A DNA stretch of 64,000 nt from Ixodes scapularis. Lineage: Eukaryota > Arthropoda > Arachnida > Ixodida > Ixodidae. Below the pieces are notes generated by a model. The model was not told the DNA's origin and searched no databases. It worked only from the letters and a program-made list of their open reading frames with translations. A program made the translations under genes and the position numbers. Location of the stretch: the NCBI RefSeq assembly GCF_016920785.2, contig NW_024609857.1:79047570-79111569 (forward strand). The letters are read 5' to 3'. Shown in pieces: positions 10,239 to 20,724 of the stretch (position 1 is the first letter of the stretch; every line of letters begins with the position of its first letter).

Positions 10239-11710
10239 TCACAAATGAAAAAGGTAAGCCAGGGCAGTCATAACAGCATCTGAACAGGCTTTAACATCAA
10301 ATGATAGTAAGTTATCAAAACCGGACGAAAGTTTTGGTTTCACGCGTCTAATGCATTTCTTCACTTCTGAGTGATCAATGCTGAAAGGGGCGAGAACGCT
10401 ATCATACCTTTGTAAAGTTAGCACTGTTGAAAACTACCGGGCGTGAGATGTGGATTGTGTGTAACACAAATTGACACTTGAAAAGTACGACAAAAACAAC
10501 TCGCATATAACACCGGGGTCGGAGTTAAAACCGATATTACTCACCAACGTAACGTTCAGGCTCCCGTTTCTAGTGCATCATTTTTATACTTCCGAACAGT
10601 GTTGGTATTATTCAGTAAGTCGTTCTGGGTGTTGTTCGTGAAAGTTTTTGTATCGCTTTGCTAGAAGAATTGTACATTTTCCTCGCACGACTAAATGTCG
10701 CGTACCACATGTACCCTTTGCCACATTTGGATTGATAATGAAGCCGCAATTTTTCTGTTACCTTGCGCTTCAATGTATATGAAAATCACCAAAGACATTT
10801 GTGTTTATTCGTCTTGTGCTTCATAAAACGCTGTACATAATCTCTTACAATCTGGGTGAAAGCACCACGAGTTGAATTTACGTGAGGGTTAGTTACTACT
10901 GGAGACCAGTTTACGTTTGTGAAGTGATGGTAAAGGCGCAGATAGTTTCCCTGCATAAAGTCAAAACACAGGAAGTTGGCCGTGGGCTTAACCTGAAAAG
11001 GCAACCTTACAGTTACTACAAACGGCTCGTGGCACACATCTGTTGATACCACTAGAGCGTGAGCTGACGAAATTATAGCGTCTATTTTATTATTGATACA
11101 CACGTCCAATACATTAACCGTAGTGTTCTTAAACTCCTTTTCTGCAAAAACCAGTTAATGCTTAGAAAATAAATTAAAACACTGACCTTTTCCGATGACC
11201 CGTGACTCCTGCACCCGACATGCTGGGAGCCCCAAAGGACGCACGGAAGTTTAATATTCCCGAGGAGGAGAACACGATAGCGGCACACATCCTTGTCTCA
11301 AGCATATTCAAACTGTCTAAATTTCGACGTATTTAATCCTGGAAGAAAAGAGTAGTTGCCACTCAGTAGATGCACCTTGTCTTTCATCGGCACCTCAAAT
11401 CACACGCAACCGTCGTAATCCTCGAGGTGTTCTCTGCGGAAAAAAGAACAAAATCTTTAAATACAGCAGTTATTAAACCGCATTCGAAACGTTTTTCGGA
11501 CTTAAGAGAGTCTTTTTCATGGTGATGCACGCTGAAGTTGTTACCGAAGTGCTCCGAGGGGGAATGGTAGCCTTTGCCCACCTTTCTGTCAAACAATAGA
11601 TATCATAGTTAATTGCATTCACGCCAACGGAAAATATATTTGCTTTATTTCAAAGACCGCGAACATTCCGATAGTAGACAGTCAGACTACCGAGGAAGTG
11701 AATAGACATT
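10239..11710 (-). pseudogene. Decayed LINE ORF2 on minus strand (endonuclease and start of RT)
   Basis: Reading downward, about 11710-11560 carries LTVYYRNVRGL, a typical opening of LINE AP endonucleases, then YDIYCLTER resembling the catalytic-Glu segment. About 11290-11080 has LLGNIKLPCVLWG (decayed from an LLGDFNLP-type motif). About 11109-10786 has SSAHALVVSTDVCHEPFVVTV (near the SDH motif) and a linker FDFMQGNYLRLYHHFTNVNW. About 10424-10239 gives IDHSEVKKCIRRVKPKLSSGFDNL, the segment before the reverse transcriptase palm. Stops and shifts separate the pieces and the catalytic palm is absent. It is an old copy with no preserved function. Confidence 0.6.
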
Positions 11711-13149
11711 TTCGTATGCTTATTTGTTCGGAGGCACCCAATGGACGGCCGGGCCAATTTTCCAAGCTCCAAAGAACGTCTGGAAAAGTCATGCAGATGG
11801 CCACCTATTTCGATCGTAATTATGTCGAAACAGTCGGTATCCACGAAGTTGTGGAAAGAAGCGTAGCTCTCGTACTTCAAAAAATAATTTGTGAACGGAA
11901 CTGACTTCCTTGGAGGACGTATTTGAGTACCTCACAGACGTTGGATGCGGTTGTTGAAGAGAACAGTCTTGAAACAAAGGGGGCACGCTTCCTCGGTGGA
12001 CGGGGTACAACGCCCAGAGAGCTCTGTGCTCGGGTCCCCTCAACGACTTTTTTTCTGCTGGTGACGAAGAAGCATAAATCGATCCCTGTCCACTGTCCTC
12101 CAACGGTCGGGCAAAGGTGGCCCCTCTTCCGATCGGGAACCAGATTTACTGTGCAGGTTTCGCTGCTGCACCAATGTAGGTGCAGTGTCTCGTATGGCCT
12201 CCGGGGTTTGATGCAGAAGTTTTGCAACAAGGCACTGTTTTGCGCTAGGTGCACACGGAAGGATTCTTTATCTAACCTTAACGACTTGACGCCGGCGGAA
12301 AGTCGTCGTTTTCAAAAGTACTGTAAAAAGTTCGCGAAAGTCACCTTCATTGCTGCCAACCACTGTAAGTTCAGCTTTCCTGAAATCAAGACGTGACGTG
12401 TCGCTGCTCGGGGCTTTGTCGACGCTTTTTCGCCTTGTAGATGATGAACACTTGTACGAACGTGTTCCGTTCTGCATGAGCATGTCGTAGTCCCCAGCAG
12501 CGACACTGATTCACTTGCCGTGAAAGCGCAGGCCACAAATGCCGAAGCATTAAAGAAATTGCTGGCTGCCAAAAAAAAAAAAAAAAACACACACACACAA
12601 AAAAAAAAAGATAGGAACCACATAGGCTCTTACTTTCCCCGTCATTCTGAGACTGAATTACGTCGAGTACCTGTTATGTTTCGTTACTTTTTTATAGAGG
12701 CTCATACTTTCCTCTTTTTTTTTTAAGTGGATGCTTCTAAAGGCCGAGAGAGGGTACATCATAGAAAGGGTGAATATGTAATCAAGATCGGAAAAAATAT
12801 AACATAAGCATATTGAAAATAAAACACGCACATATACTCACGTTTTACAAAACTAGATAGGGTATAGCACAACTAAAAGCCACACGTGCTCACGTATATT
12901 TGGAAACTCAAGACAAGCTAAAAGTCATGTTAGAAATGTATCTAGACAAGCACTATTCGCGGAACAAAAATAACCTCTTCCTAAAAAGTATCGGATCAGC
13001 GATATGAATTGGTGCCATAGTTCTTGTTCAGAGCGACTTTTTCTTTCCAACTCAGCACTGTCGGCCGTAGTGTATAACAACAGTGAACGAGGAAACCGTC
13101 AATTACAAGCATCGGCGTTTTGCGAAGTATGACGTTATAATATATTTTT
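11711..13149. other. Mostly unannotated; A-rich and (CA)n tract
   Basis: Upstream of the minus-strand LINE start there are overlapping open frames on both strands (11877-12396) without motifs I recognise. They may include decayed ORF1. 12571-12610 is A16, then a short CA run, then A10. 12750-13149 shows nothing recognisable. Confidence 0.35.
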
Positions 13150-14540
13150 TGTATATTAGTACTGATACACAATTTGGTTTTAGGAAAGGTCGATCGACCG
13201 AATTAGCATTACTAGAGCAAAAAAAATATATTTAAAAAAAATTCGAGGAAAAAAGCAGGTTCTAGGTGTATTCGTGGACTCCACGAAAGCCTTTGATTTT
13301 ATCAACCATAACATCATACTTAAAAAGTTGAGCTATATGGTGTCCGCGGGTTACCGTTAGAACTTCTATGTTCCTACTTGCGACACCCTCGCCAATATGT
13401 TTTTATTGGACAGTTTTCTTCTGACGTTAAACCTATTCACTCAGGCGTCCCACAGGGGAGCATTCTTGGACCGTTTCTTCTGAATATGTACATTAATGAC
13501 AATGTAAACATAAGTCCTGCAAAATTGGTCATATATGCCGACGACAGTAGCCTATTCTTTTCTTCAGATAATAGCGGTGATCTTGCCACAATCACCAATG
13601 ACACTTTGTCCAAACCGGGGGCAAAAGATAACTGCGTAAAAATTGATACTAATAAAACTAAAGCTATCATTTTTCAACCCAAGGATAAGTGCGTAAATCT
13701 AACGAGAAGCCTCTACGCCAATTGAAATGCTAAAAGTTTTGGAGTCTTATTTTCGGAACATATGTTGTGGGACAGTCACATTAACCGTTTACTTGCAAAA
13801 TTATCTACAATCATAGGTCTGACATTCCGTAACTGCAAACACTCCGAGTCAGTGTGAAGCTATTCATTTACAATTCTTTATTCGATTCTCATCTGAGCTA
13901 CTGCGACCTCGTCTGGGGTAACACCAGATTCACAAACCTGCAAAAATTATTTTTACTGCAGAAAAAAATGCATAGAATAATATGCAACCTGCCTTATGAT
14001 TTCTATACAAGCAGTTTCTTTGAGACGTTTAGCTCATTAAAAATTCATAGCATTTATGAATACAGATTGATTCTGAGTTTAAAATCATAAAAAAGGAAAC
14101 ATTATAAATTGTTGTCAACTCTAGCGGCATTGACACCAAATCTACACGTTCACTGAACTTTTCTACTAATTAGGGTAGGCAAATGTTGCGATATACCATA
14201 CCAAAACTGTTAAATTTCCTTGTAGAAAAAAAATTGCATTGACACTACCTCCTTGAAGGCTTTGCGTTCTCTTTATATGGAGCCGTGATTTACCTCCCCC
14301 ATTCAAATGATTCTTTAAATTTGTTTATGCTATATAGAATGCACTCTTTTTGTGTTTTTCAGATTTCTGCCTGCAACGACTGTGCATGCCATCTGTTTAG
14401 GCGATTAATAGCTGTTCTTTAATCTGGTGTATATATATTTTTTTTTTCTGCAATGTTGATGTACGGGGCCGAGGGCTGGTCAAGCCTCCTTTGAGGCTTT
14501 TACCCTTTGCTCCACCATGCTTCATGGCAATAAACTATTA
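13150..14540 (+). pseudogene. LINE family A, copy 2: 5'-truncated, decayed RT and 3' UTR
   Basis: Starts inside the reverse transcriptase at about 13150 with TQFGFRKGRSTELALLEQK. It continues to a D-to-N-weakened VNDI segment, SGVPQGSILGP and IYADDSS (13370-13725), then LSYCDLVWGNT (13854-14090). Stops and shifts break the frame. The order and wording match family A at 235-3090, and the 3' UTR ends with the same GGCCGAGGGCT plus stem-loop at 14482-14499. 5' truncation is typical of incomplete target-primed reverse transcription. It ends at a short ATT-like tail where the next LINE starts. Confidence 0.8.
14482..14499 (+). promoter_or_regulatory. 3' stem-loop of LINE family A, copy 2
   Basis: AAGCCTC (14482-14488) pairs with GAGGCTT (14493-14499) around CTTT. 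Relative to 3349-3367 two pairs changed on both sides (T-A to C-G, G-C to T-A), so pairing is kept while sequence changes. Confidence 0.6.
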
Positions 14541-15401
14541 TTTGACTTAATTGAAGCGTTTGACATTGTTAATCATGAGATGTTACTGGCTAAACTATCA
14601 AAACTAGATATTCACAACTCATTGCTTTCATTGCTCAAAAGCTATTTGCGTGACCGGAAGTGCTTTTTTAGCTCGAATAATAATTCTTCTGCTACTTATG
14701 AGGCGACAACGGATGTGCCTCAGGGCTCCGTTCTCGGACCTCTTCTGTTTTCAGTTTTTGTTAATGATGTTTCGACTGTGATTCGTTACTCTTCATTTCT
14801 TCAGTACGCAGACGATATTAAGATGTTTATGGAGGTACGAGAAGACCGAGACTGTGTTTTGCTACAGAGAGATGTTGATGCTTTTGAGGAATGGTACCGG
14901 GAGAATGACCTGAAGATAAATAGCTTTAAAGCGAAAGTCGTGTCGTACACTGGTAAGACACATAACATTGTATTCCCATATGTTATTCAGACAGACCTTT
15001 TGGAACGTATGAACAGAATCAAAGATCTTGGCGTGGTGTTTGACAGCACCTTACACTTCTCCAGTAATGTTGATCACATCGTGAACGCGGCTCTACGCAC
15101 GCTCGGGAGTGCGTGCCGCATCACTAAAGAGTTTATTTACCCCTGCACATTTCTCATACCCTACAGTGCATTATGTCGACCACAGCTCGAATACGCTTCT
15201 GTTGTATGGAATGGAATTTGTGCCACAAATTCCTCGAAAATAGAACGGGTTCAGAACAAGTTTCTTTCCACCTATAGGCATCGTTGCTCAGCGCGCATTG
15301 TGCTTACCACTACTGATGCCCCTGTCCCTGTTCAGCGTAGCATGGCACTACCTACCCTGCTTCGTAGGAGAGAACCTGCCTATATCTTATGTTTATACTA
15401 A
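14517..15401 (+). pseudogene. Chimeric RT open frame across two LINEs
   Basis: A 294-residue frame. Its ATG at 14517 and first residues (MLHGNK) come from the 3' UTR of LINE family A; the rest is the reverse transcriptase of LINE family B. It contains IEAFDIVNHEMLLAKL (motif A, residues about 12-27), DVPQGSVLGPLLF (about 66), QYADDIKMF (catalytic, about 100) and RPQLEYASVVWN. Fingers and endonuclease are missing, so autonomous activity is not expected. The last C-terminal part lies in another frame (15432-15629), so at least one frameshift has occurred. Confidence 0.75.
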
Positions 15402-15940
15402 CTTGTCCACGCCGTCACTGATTGCACGGTATTGACGTCAAGAGTACTCTTAAAAATTCCTCTAAAAACAACAAGGCGAAATGCCTCCTTCTGCAATAGG
15501 CGTCTACTCAACCTCCACGATCCTGTGTCCACACTTGGGCATACTTATAATTCTTCTTTTTCTGAAACACTCGACATATTTAACAATAACACGCTGCAGT
15601 TTGTAAAAACGTTAAAGGCCAACACTTAAATTTGAACTGTATGCACTAACTTGCGGCGTTCACACCTAAATTCCACAATTTAAATTCCTCTTTTTTTTCT
15701 TTCTTTCTAGCAATTGGTGGTGGCGGTAGTACCACTAAGCTTGTCGTGTGTTGTGGCTTTGTGCTTATTTTTTTATGATTTTTAAGTGTATTTTTTTAGG
15801 GCTTGTCCGTTGTGTGTGTTGTCTGTACTATTGCTTTATGCCCTGTTATACCTTACATGTTAGCACAGTGCACCTGTACCAAGACCGCAAGGTGGTTCCT
15901 GGGCACGAATAAAAACATTGATTGATTGATTGATTGATTA
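14537..15940 (+). mobile_element. 5'-truncated LINE family B with (TTGA)n tail
   Basis: Begins within the reverse transcriptase right at the 3' tail of the previous LINE (junction about 14535-14542). It ends in an AATAAAAACATTGATTGATTGATT tail at 15909-15940. RT motifs (EAFDIVNHEML, DVPQGSVLGPLLF, QYADD) differ clearly from family A. After 15401 the reading frame shifts and resumes at about 15432-15629 (TSRVLLKIPLK to LQFVKTLKAN). Confidence 0.8.
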
Positions 15941-16916
15941 TATCACTACAACAAATATAATACGGCTTCGATTTGGTTGTACGAGTAGTTTTACGCCTAA
16001 CCATACAGGTCACACAGAATATATCTCGCCGTGTGAAGTGCTTACGAAGAAAGCAAATGGTATCACAATTGCAGCTTATGTAATAGTTGTGAAAATAGCA
16101 TTCGCGTGACAAGATTAACCAGGATAGTTCTTCATAATAACCCAAAAGATTTCCTCGGCCAAGCTTTGGTTTCAAGTGGCCGCGATCAATCGCTTAGGTT
16201 CAGCCTATAAAAATATATACATAATTTCGCTTCGCGAGCTCGTTACTTCCGCGGATTTCCCCCCCTCCCCCCCCCCCCCCTCTCTTCGTGATGCCAAGGA
16301 TCTAAAATTGCCCCATTTTTCATGCAGATATCGAAGGACCAAGAAACGGGGCAATTCCCTGCATAGATTTATCGCGCATCCTTCGAGACCCTATGCATGT
16401 CGAAAAAAAAAAAGCCAAACTGCGGCTAAAATAAAGTAGATGGACTTAAATAAAAAGCTCGCGGAACGGTGCTGATATGTCGAAGGGTGGTGCAATTTAC
16501 GATGCGTTCGTTTCCGCCGGTTTTCTTAGATGCAGTGAATTTTCTTATATGGAGATATATATTTTTGCTTTCTTATTTCACAAGTGTATTCGCGCATCAA
16601 CGGCATAAATCACACCAGCGACCGCGGGGAAAGGCCACAGTTTTGCATGTTAAAGGCGCCAATGCGTCAATATAGAATTGAATGAAGAAACGTGATTTTT
16701 TTACATGAATTTTACCCGGATTATATGTAGATTATAATACTTTTGCATTAGGCATTTAAGTAAATGTATAGGCACTTAACTTTAACATTAAGACGGTGGT
16801 AAACACGGAGATGCGTGTGAAAACGACCTGAACAGTAAAAGAGGCAGAAAAGAAAAAAACAGCAGCAAAAGGCAGCGTCTTCTCCGTACTTGTCTCAAAG
16901 TTTACCATTATGCTCA
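15941..16916. other. No gene recognised; C-rich tract
   Basis: AT-rich, with a CT/C13 tract near 16258-16283. No conserved coding or repeat structure was seen before the Ty3 element. Confidence 0.4.
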
Positions 16917-16920
16917 ATAT

Positions 16921-17022
16921 TGTAGTGGTTTATTCTGCGACCGATCGACGTTCTTTCTCTTTCTCACTGACTCGAGAGCCCCTTCCTTTTCTTCTCTTCT
17001 TCTTGTCTTGCTTACTGCTACA
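16921..17022 (-). repeat. 3' LTR of Ty3 element
   Basis: The partner of 20619-20720, same length, one mismatch. AATAAA on the minus strand at 16929-16934. Flanked by ATAT at 16917-16920. Confidence 0.9.
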
Positions 17023-17041
17023 CTCGCCCTCCCCGTCCCCC
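17023..17041 (-). promoter_or_regulatory. Polypurine tract
   Basis: On the minus strand GGGGGACGGGGAGGGCGAG directly precedes the 3' LTR, the expected primer site for plus-strand DNA synthesis. Confidence 0.7.
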
Positions 17042-17080
17042 AGAGAACTGACGGTATTGTCACGGGTCGAGCTCTTGTGT

Positions 17081-20000
17081 CTAAAATTCCGATGAACGAG
17101 GGGTGTAGTGCCTAAGGTGGCTGCGATGCACCGTGAATGTGGCCTTTGTACGATTAGAACTGCGAGTGCAGTCTCGTACACGAAATGTCACAGGACCTAG
17201 TTGCTGAAGGACTTCACAAGGCCCTATAAAGCGTGGTAGAAACTTCTCTGCACGACCTTTCTTTCTAAGCGGTCGGCGCACCAGAACCCAGTCTCCAGAC
17301 TGTATACGAGTTGGTGGTGAGGCCGGGGCAGTGCGTTCTTGAGTTCGATGCTGAGCCCGCAACAATGCGTCTCGGGCTTTCGTTTTCACATCTCGAAAAC
17401 GGTGCTCAGAGCTGCTCGAGGATTCTTCAGTTCTCTGTCGCCAAGCAGCATCGGTCCCAGCTTCGCCTGGAAGAACTGGCGTGCGTCCGTACACAATTTT
17501 AAAAGGAGTGAATGTGGTCGTTGACTGCTCCGCAGTGTTCATGGCAAAAGCAGCGTAAGGCACAAGTTGGTCCCAATTATTGTGTTGGTTGTTGACGTAG
17601 CTTGCAAGTATGCCGCTGATAGTACGGTTGGCACGTTCAACGAGCCCATTTGTTTGCGGATGATACGGAGCTGCCCGAGCGTGATGGATACCGTGTAGTT
17701 CTGTTTCCTTCGCAAATTCATGAGAAAGAAAACACGAGGCGCGGTCGCTTACGAGGACCCGAGGGACTCCGTGTCGAAGAATAACTTGTTGTCGTAGGAA
17801 CTGAACAACATGGTCGACCGCGGTATTTGGAACTGGTCGTAATTCTACCCATTTACTAAGGTAGTCAATGGCGACCAGAACGTATTTGTTGCCATCTGGC
17901 GTACAAGGAAATGGGCCAAGGTGGTCAATGCCAATAATTTCGAATGGTGTTTCGGGTAGTGGAACAGGTTGGACGCCACAGTTGATGGTGGGGTTCGTAG
18001 TTTTTCGAGACTGACATTTGACGCAGGACGCTGTGTACTTGGCGACGTCCGTGCGAACTCCTGGCCACCAGTAACGCTCTAAGATCTTCTTAGCAGTTTT
18101 ATCTCTTCCAAGGTGTCCAGCGGTCAGGTCATCGTGACAGAGATGAAGTACAGCGGGACGTAATTTCACGGGTATAAAGGGCACCCAACCTTGAGATCCA
18201 CGATGGCAGAGTAGGCCATGGTGGATACGATAGGCATGGCGTAGTCGTCGCTCTGGCGTATGCGATGGAGGTGACCGAAGCCGTGACACAATGCCTTGAA
18301 CTTCTGAGTCCTGTCTTTGGTTTTCTGCAAGGTTAAACACAGCAGTGAAAAATTGAACATCTTCTTTGTTTACTTCTTCGGCCGAGGCTACTGGGTTACG
18401 AGAGAGGAAATCGGCATCTGTGTGGTCTTTCCCGCTACGGTGACGGATTTCGAACTGATATTCTTGAAGTAGTAGAGCCCAGCGAGCAAGCTTAGGAGTA
18501 AGGTCACTTTTCGTTTGAAGCCACAGTAACGCTGAATTGTCTGTAATGGCCGTGAAATGATGACCATATAAATAAGGCCGAAAGTGTTGGACAGCCCAGA
18601 TGAGAGCAAGGCATTCCAGTTCTGACGAATGATACCGTTGTTCCGTATCTGTGAGACGACGACTGGCGTACGCGATGACTCGCTGAGTTGTTGTTGAGGG
18701 GTGCTCTTGAAGCAGCACAGCTCCCAGACCATTTCCGCTAGCGTCGGTATGCAGGAAAGATGGTAATTCCGGATCGAAATGGGCCAAAATTGGTGCCTGA
18801 AGAAGACTTTCTTTGAGATCGTTGAAAGCTCGTTCCTCGCTTATGGTCCATCGCCAAGGGTTGTTTTTACGAAGAAGACGTGTAAGGGGTGTTGCGCGAC
18901 TGGCGAATTCTGGAATGAACCGCCGAAAGTAAGACGCAAAGCCGAGGAAGCTTTTTACTTCAGAGAGGCGGGTCGGCTTTGGGTACTTTGATACCGCTTC
19001 TAGCTTCGCGGGGTCGGGTTTGATGCCGTCTTTGTTGATGACGTGGCCAAGGTAAAGAACCTCTTCAAATCCAAAAAAACACTTTTGAGGTTTGATTCGC
19101 AAGTTCGCTTGATGGAGTGCGTCGAGAACAAGTTTGAGCCTCCGGTTGTGTTCTTCGAACGTTCTACCATAGACAATAATGTCGTCAAGGTAAACTAGTA
19201 CCATGGTCCATTTGAGGTGACCTAAAACCTTATCCATAAGCCGTTGGAATGTAGCTGGAGCGTTACAAAGGCCAAATGGCAATCGTGTGAATTGATAAAG
19301 TCCAGCGGGAGTAACAAATGCAGATTTTTTAGCATCCTCTGGGTTCAACGGAACTTGCCAGTACCCAGATAACAGATCAAGGGTCGTAAAGTGTCTGGCG
19401 CCTTGTAGTCTGTCCAGCGAATCGTCAAGACGGGGTAAAGGGTACACGTCTTGTTTTGTGATGCTGTTGATCTTTCTATAATCAACACAAAAACGAATAG
19501 ATCCATCTTTTTTACGCACCAGGACAACCGGTGACAACCACGGGCTGCTGGATGGTGTGACAACCCCTTGACTAAGCATGTCAGCGACTTGTGTTCGAAT
19601 AACTTCGTATTCGACGGGAGCCAGTCGACGTAAGGGCTGGTGAATAGGAGCATGCTCACCTGTGTCAATCTTATGTTCCACAAGATGCGTGCATCCCAGT
19701 TCGTCGGGAGTAAGGGCCACACATGTGCGGTATGTCGTAATGAGTCTCTTGAGTAAGTCAACCTGATGTTTGTCGAGGGATGACCCAAAGTTAAACATCT
19801 CCCAAGGTACCTGGTCACTCTGATGATTTGAAGCTTGTGCTGCTGGTCTTGCTTGATCGATCGTTGTTGTTAAAAACTGTGCCGAACGAAAGAGAAGCGA
19901 CTGGCCGACGCGGTGTCCTTGTTTAAGCTTGGCAGGGGTACGCCCGAGGTTCATCATCAGGATGCTGAAACAACCACCAGTGCACGTAGTCAACATTCGA

Positions 20001-20665
20001 GGTGCTGCCACTTCGCAATCAGGCCCCGAAATCCGCGATGCCTCATAGACAATGTCCCCGTTTAGATGAGGTGAGTTTGCTTTCACGTTGACCCATATGG
20101 CTGTTTCTGGCTGTATCACCGTCGTAGCGGCAATGCGTACGTCCCAAGTCTCTTTTTCAAGGACCGAAGTAGATTTTTGAAAGACATGCGGTAAGCTTTT
20201 TATTCTCTCTACCGCACAAGACGCACATGACCTCCAAACGTTCATGGAGTTGCGACAAAACCGCCTAAGCAGGGAATAAAAAAAAATTGCCCAAAAGCTT
20301 ATAAAATAATTCCAAAACAACCGAAATGGCGCAAAGCTGTGACAGGCACCATGAGCATCCGGTTGCCAAGTCGTAAGTGGGCTCTCCTGAATACCGGCAG
20401 AATCGTTTAAAGAAAACAAGCCGGTTTTAGCACACCAACTGTACCCAAGAATCACGGGACAGACACAATTTGGTATTACGACAAACTCTTCAACGGACGT
20501 GCGACCGAATACTGTGATGCTTAATCGAACTTTTCCCGCAGTTGGTATGGTAGTACCATGGGCCGTGAATAGTGCTGCGGGAAAAGTTCGATTTGTTCGA
20601 GTTTGGCTGCCACCAAATTGTAGTGGTTTATTCTGCGACCGATCGACGTTCTTTCTCTTTCTCAC
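17081..20665 (-). CDS. Ty3-type Pol: protease remnant, RT, RNase H, integrase
   Basis: 1194 codons without a stop. Residues 47-75 keep only the end of a retropepsin (KVRLSITVFG, VILGYSW); the catalytic DTG/DSG is missing. RT has QGVVTPSSSPWLSPVVLV (366), RFCVDYRKIN (391), LLSGYWQVPL (431), LPFGLCNAPATFQ (462) and catalytic YLDD (492-495). RNase H has D641, E682/E684 and D709. Integrase has a zinc-finger-like segment ending CVKC (881-884), D914, a second Asp in LVSDRASCF and Glu in HPQTNGLVERAN. The frame opens inside the LTR through GTG, not ATG; no in-frame ATG precedes residue 140, so how it would be started is unclear. Residues 114-137 are unusually hydrophobic for this position. Confidence 0.92.
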   Translation of the reverse strand: MRKRKNVDRSQNKPLQFGGSQTRTNRTFPAALFTAHGTTIPTAGKVRLSITVFGRTSVEEFVVIPNCVCPVILGYSWCAKTGLFSLNDSAGIQESPLTTWQPDAHGACHSFAPFRLFWNYFISFWAIFFYSLLRRFCRNSMNVWRSCASCAVERIKSLPHVFQKSTSVLEKETWDVRIAATTVIQPETAIWVNVKANSPHLNGDIVYEASRISGPDCEVAAPRMLTTCTGGCFSILMMNLGRTPAKLKQGHRVGQSLLFRSAQFLTTTIDQARPAAQASNHQSDQVPWEMFNFGSSLDKHQVDLLKRLITTYRTCVALTPDELGCTHLVEHKIDTGEHAPIHQPLRRLAPVEYEVIRTQVADMLSQGVVTPSSSPWLSPVVLVRKKDGSIRFCVDYRKINSITKQDVYPLPRLDDSLDRLQGARHFTTLDLLSGYWQVPLNPEDAKKSAFVTPAGLYQFTRLPFGLCNAPATFQRLMDKVLGHLKWTMVLVYLDDIIVYGRTFEEHNRRLKLVLDALHQANLRIKPQKCFFGFEEVLYLGHVINKDGIKPDPAKLEAVSKYPKPTRLSEVKSFLGFASYFRRFIPEFASRATPLTRLLRKNNPWRWTISEERAFNDLKESLLQAPILAHFDPELPSFLHTDASGNGLGAVLLQEHPSTTTQRVIAYASRRLTDTEQRYHSSELECLALIWAVQHFRPYLYGHHFTAITDNSALLWLQTKSDLTPKLARWALLLQEYQFEIRHRSGKDHTDADFLSRNPVASAEEVNKEDVQFFTAVFNLAENQRQDSEVQGIVSRLRSPPSHTPERRLRHAYRIHHGLLCHRGSQGWVPFIPVKLRPAVLHLCHDDLTAGHLGRDKTAKKILERYWWPGVRTDVAKYTASCVKCQSRKTTNPTINCGVQPVPLPETPFEIIGIDHLGPFPCTPDGNKYVLVAIDYLSKWVELRPVPNTAVDHVVQFLRQQVILRHGVPRVLVSDRASCFLSHEFAKETELHGIHHARAAPYHPQTNGLVERANRTISGILASYVNNQHNNWDQLVPYAAFAMNTAEQSTTTFTPFKIVYGRTPVLPGEAGTDAAWRQRTEESSSSSEHRFRDVKTKARDALLRAQHRTQERTAPASPPTRIQSGDWVLVRRPLRKKGRAEKFLPRFIGPCEVLQQLGPVTFRVRDCTRSSNRTKATFTVHRSHLRHYTPRSSEF
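20523..20593. repeat. 18-bp perfect inverted repeat after the primer-binding site
   Basis: AATCGAACTTTTCCCGCA (20523-20540) is the exact complement of 20576-20593. It lies in the leader/protease remnant, a few bases downstream of the primer-binding site, and would form a hairpin in the genomic RNA. Confidence 0.75.
20601..20618 (-). promoter_or_regulatory. Putative tRNA primer-binding site
   Basis: On the minus strand TGGTGGCAGCCAAACTCG begins two or three bases after the 5' LTR. The leading TGG complements the CCA end of a tRNA. The specific tRNA is not identified. Confidence 0.6.
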
Positions 20666-20720
20666 TGGCTCGAGAGCCCCTTCCTTTTCTTCTCTTCTTC
20701 TTGTCTTGCTTACTGCTACA
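20619..20720 (-). repeat. 5' LTR of Ty3 element
   Basis: 102 bp, TGTAGCAG at its start and ACTACA at its end in the sense (minus) direction, with AATAAA close to the 3' side. Identical to the other LTR except one base (20668 versus 16970). No TATA box is obvious. Confidence 0.9.
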
Positions 20721-20724
20721 ATAT

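Larger units (their letters stand above)
16917..20724 (-). mobile_element. Ty3-type LTR retrotransposon, short LTRs, gag absent
   Basis: The element is bounded by 102-bp direct repeats (16921-17022 and 20619-20720) that start TGTAG, end CTACA and differ at one base. The 4-bp target duplication ATAT lies outside both. Its sense strand is minus. After the 5' LTR (20619-20720) a TGGTGGCAGC primer-binding-like site starts within three bases. Before the 3' LTR lies a purine tract. One long pol frame fills the interior. There is no gag and only the end of a protease, so it must be an internally deleted or dependent copy. One LTR mismatch indicates recent insertion. Confidence 0.9.

Noticed and set aside
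12520..12726. Lys-rich open frame
   Set aside because: Created by the A16 and A10 homopolymers with a CA run.
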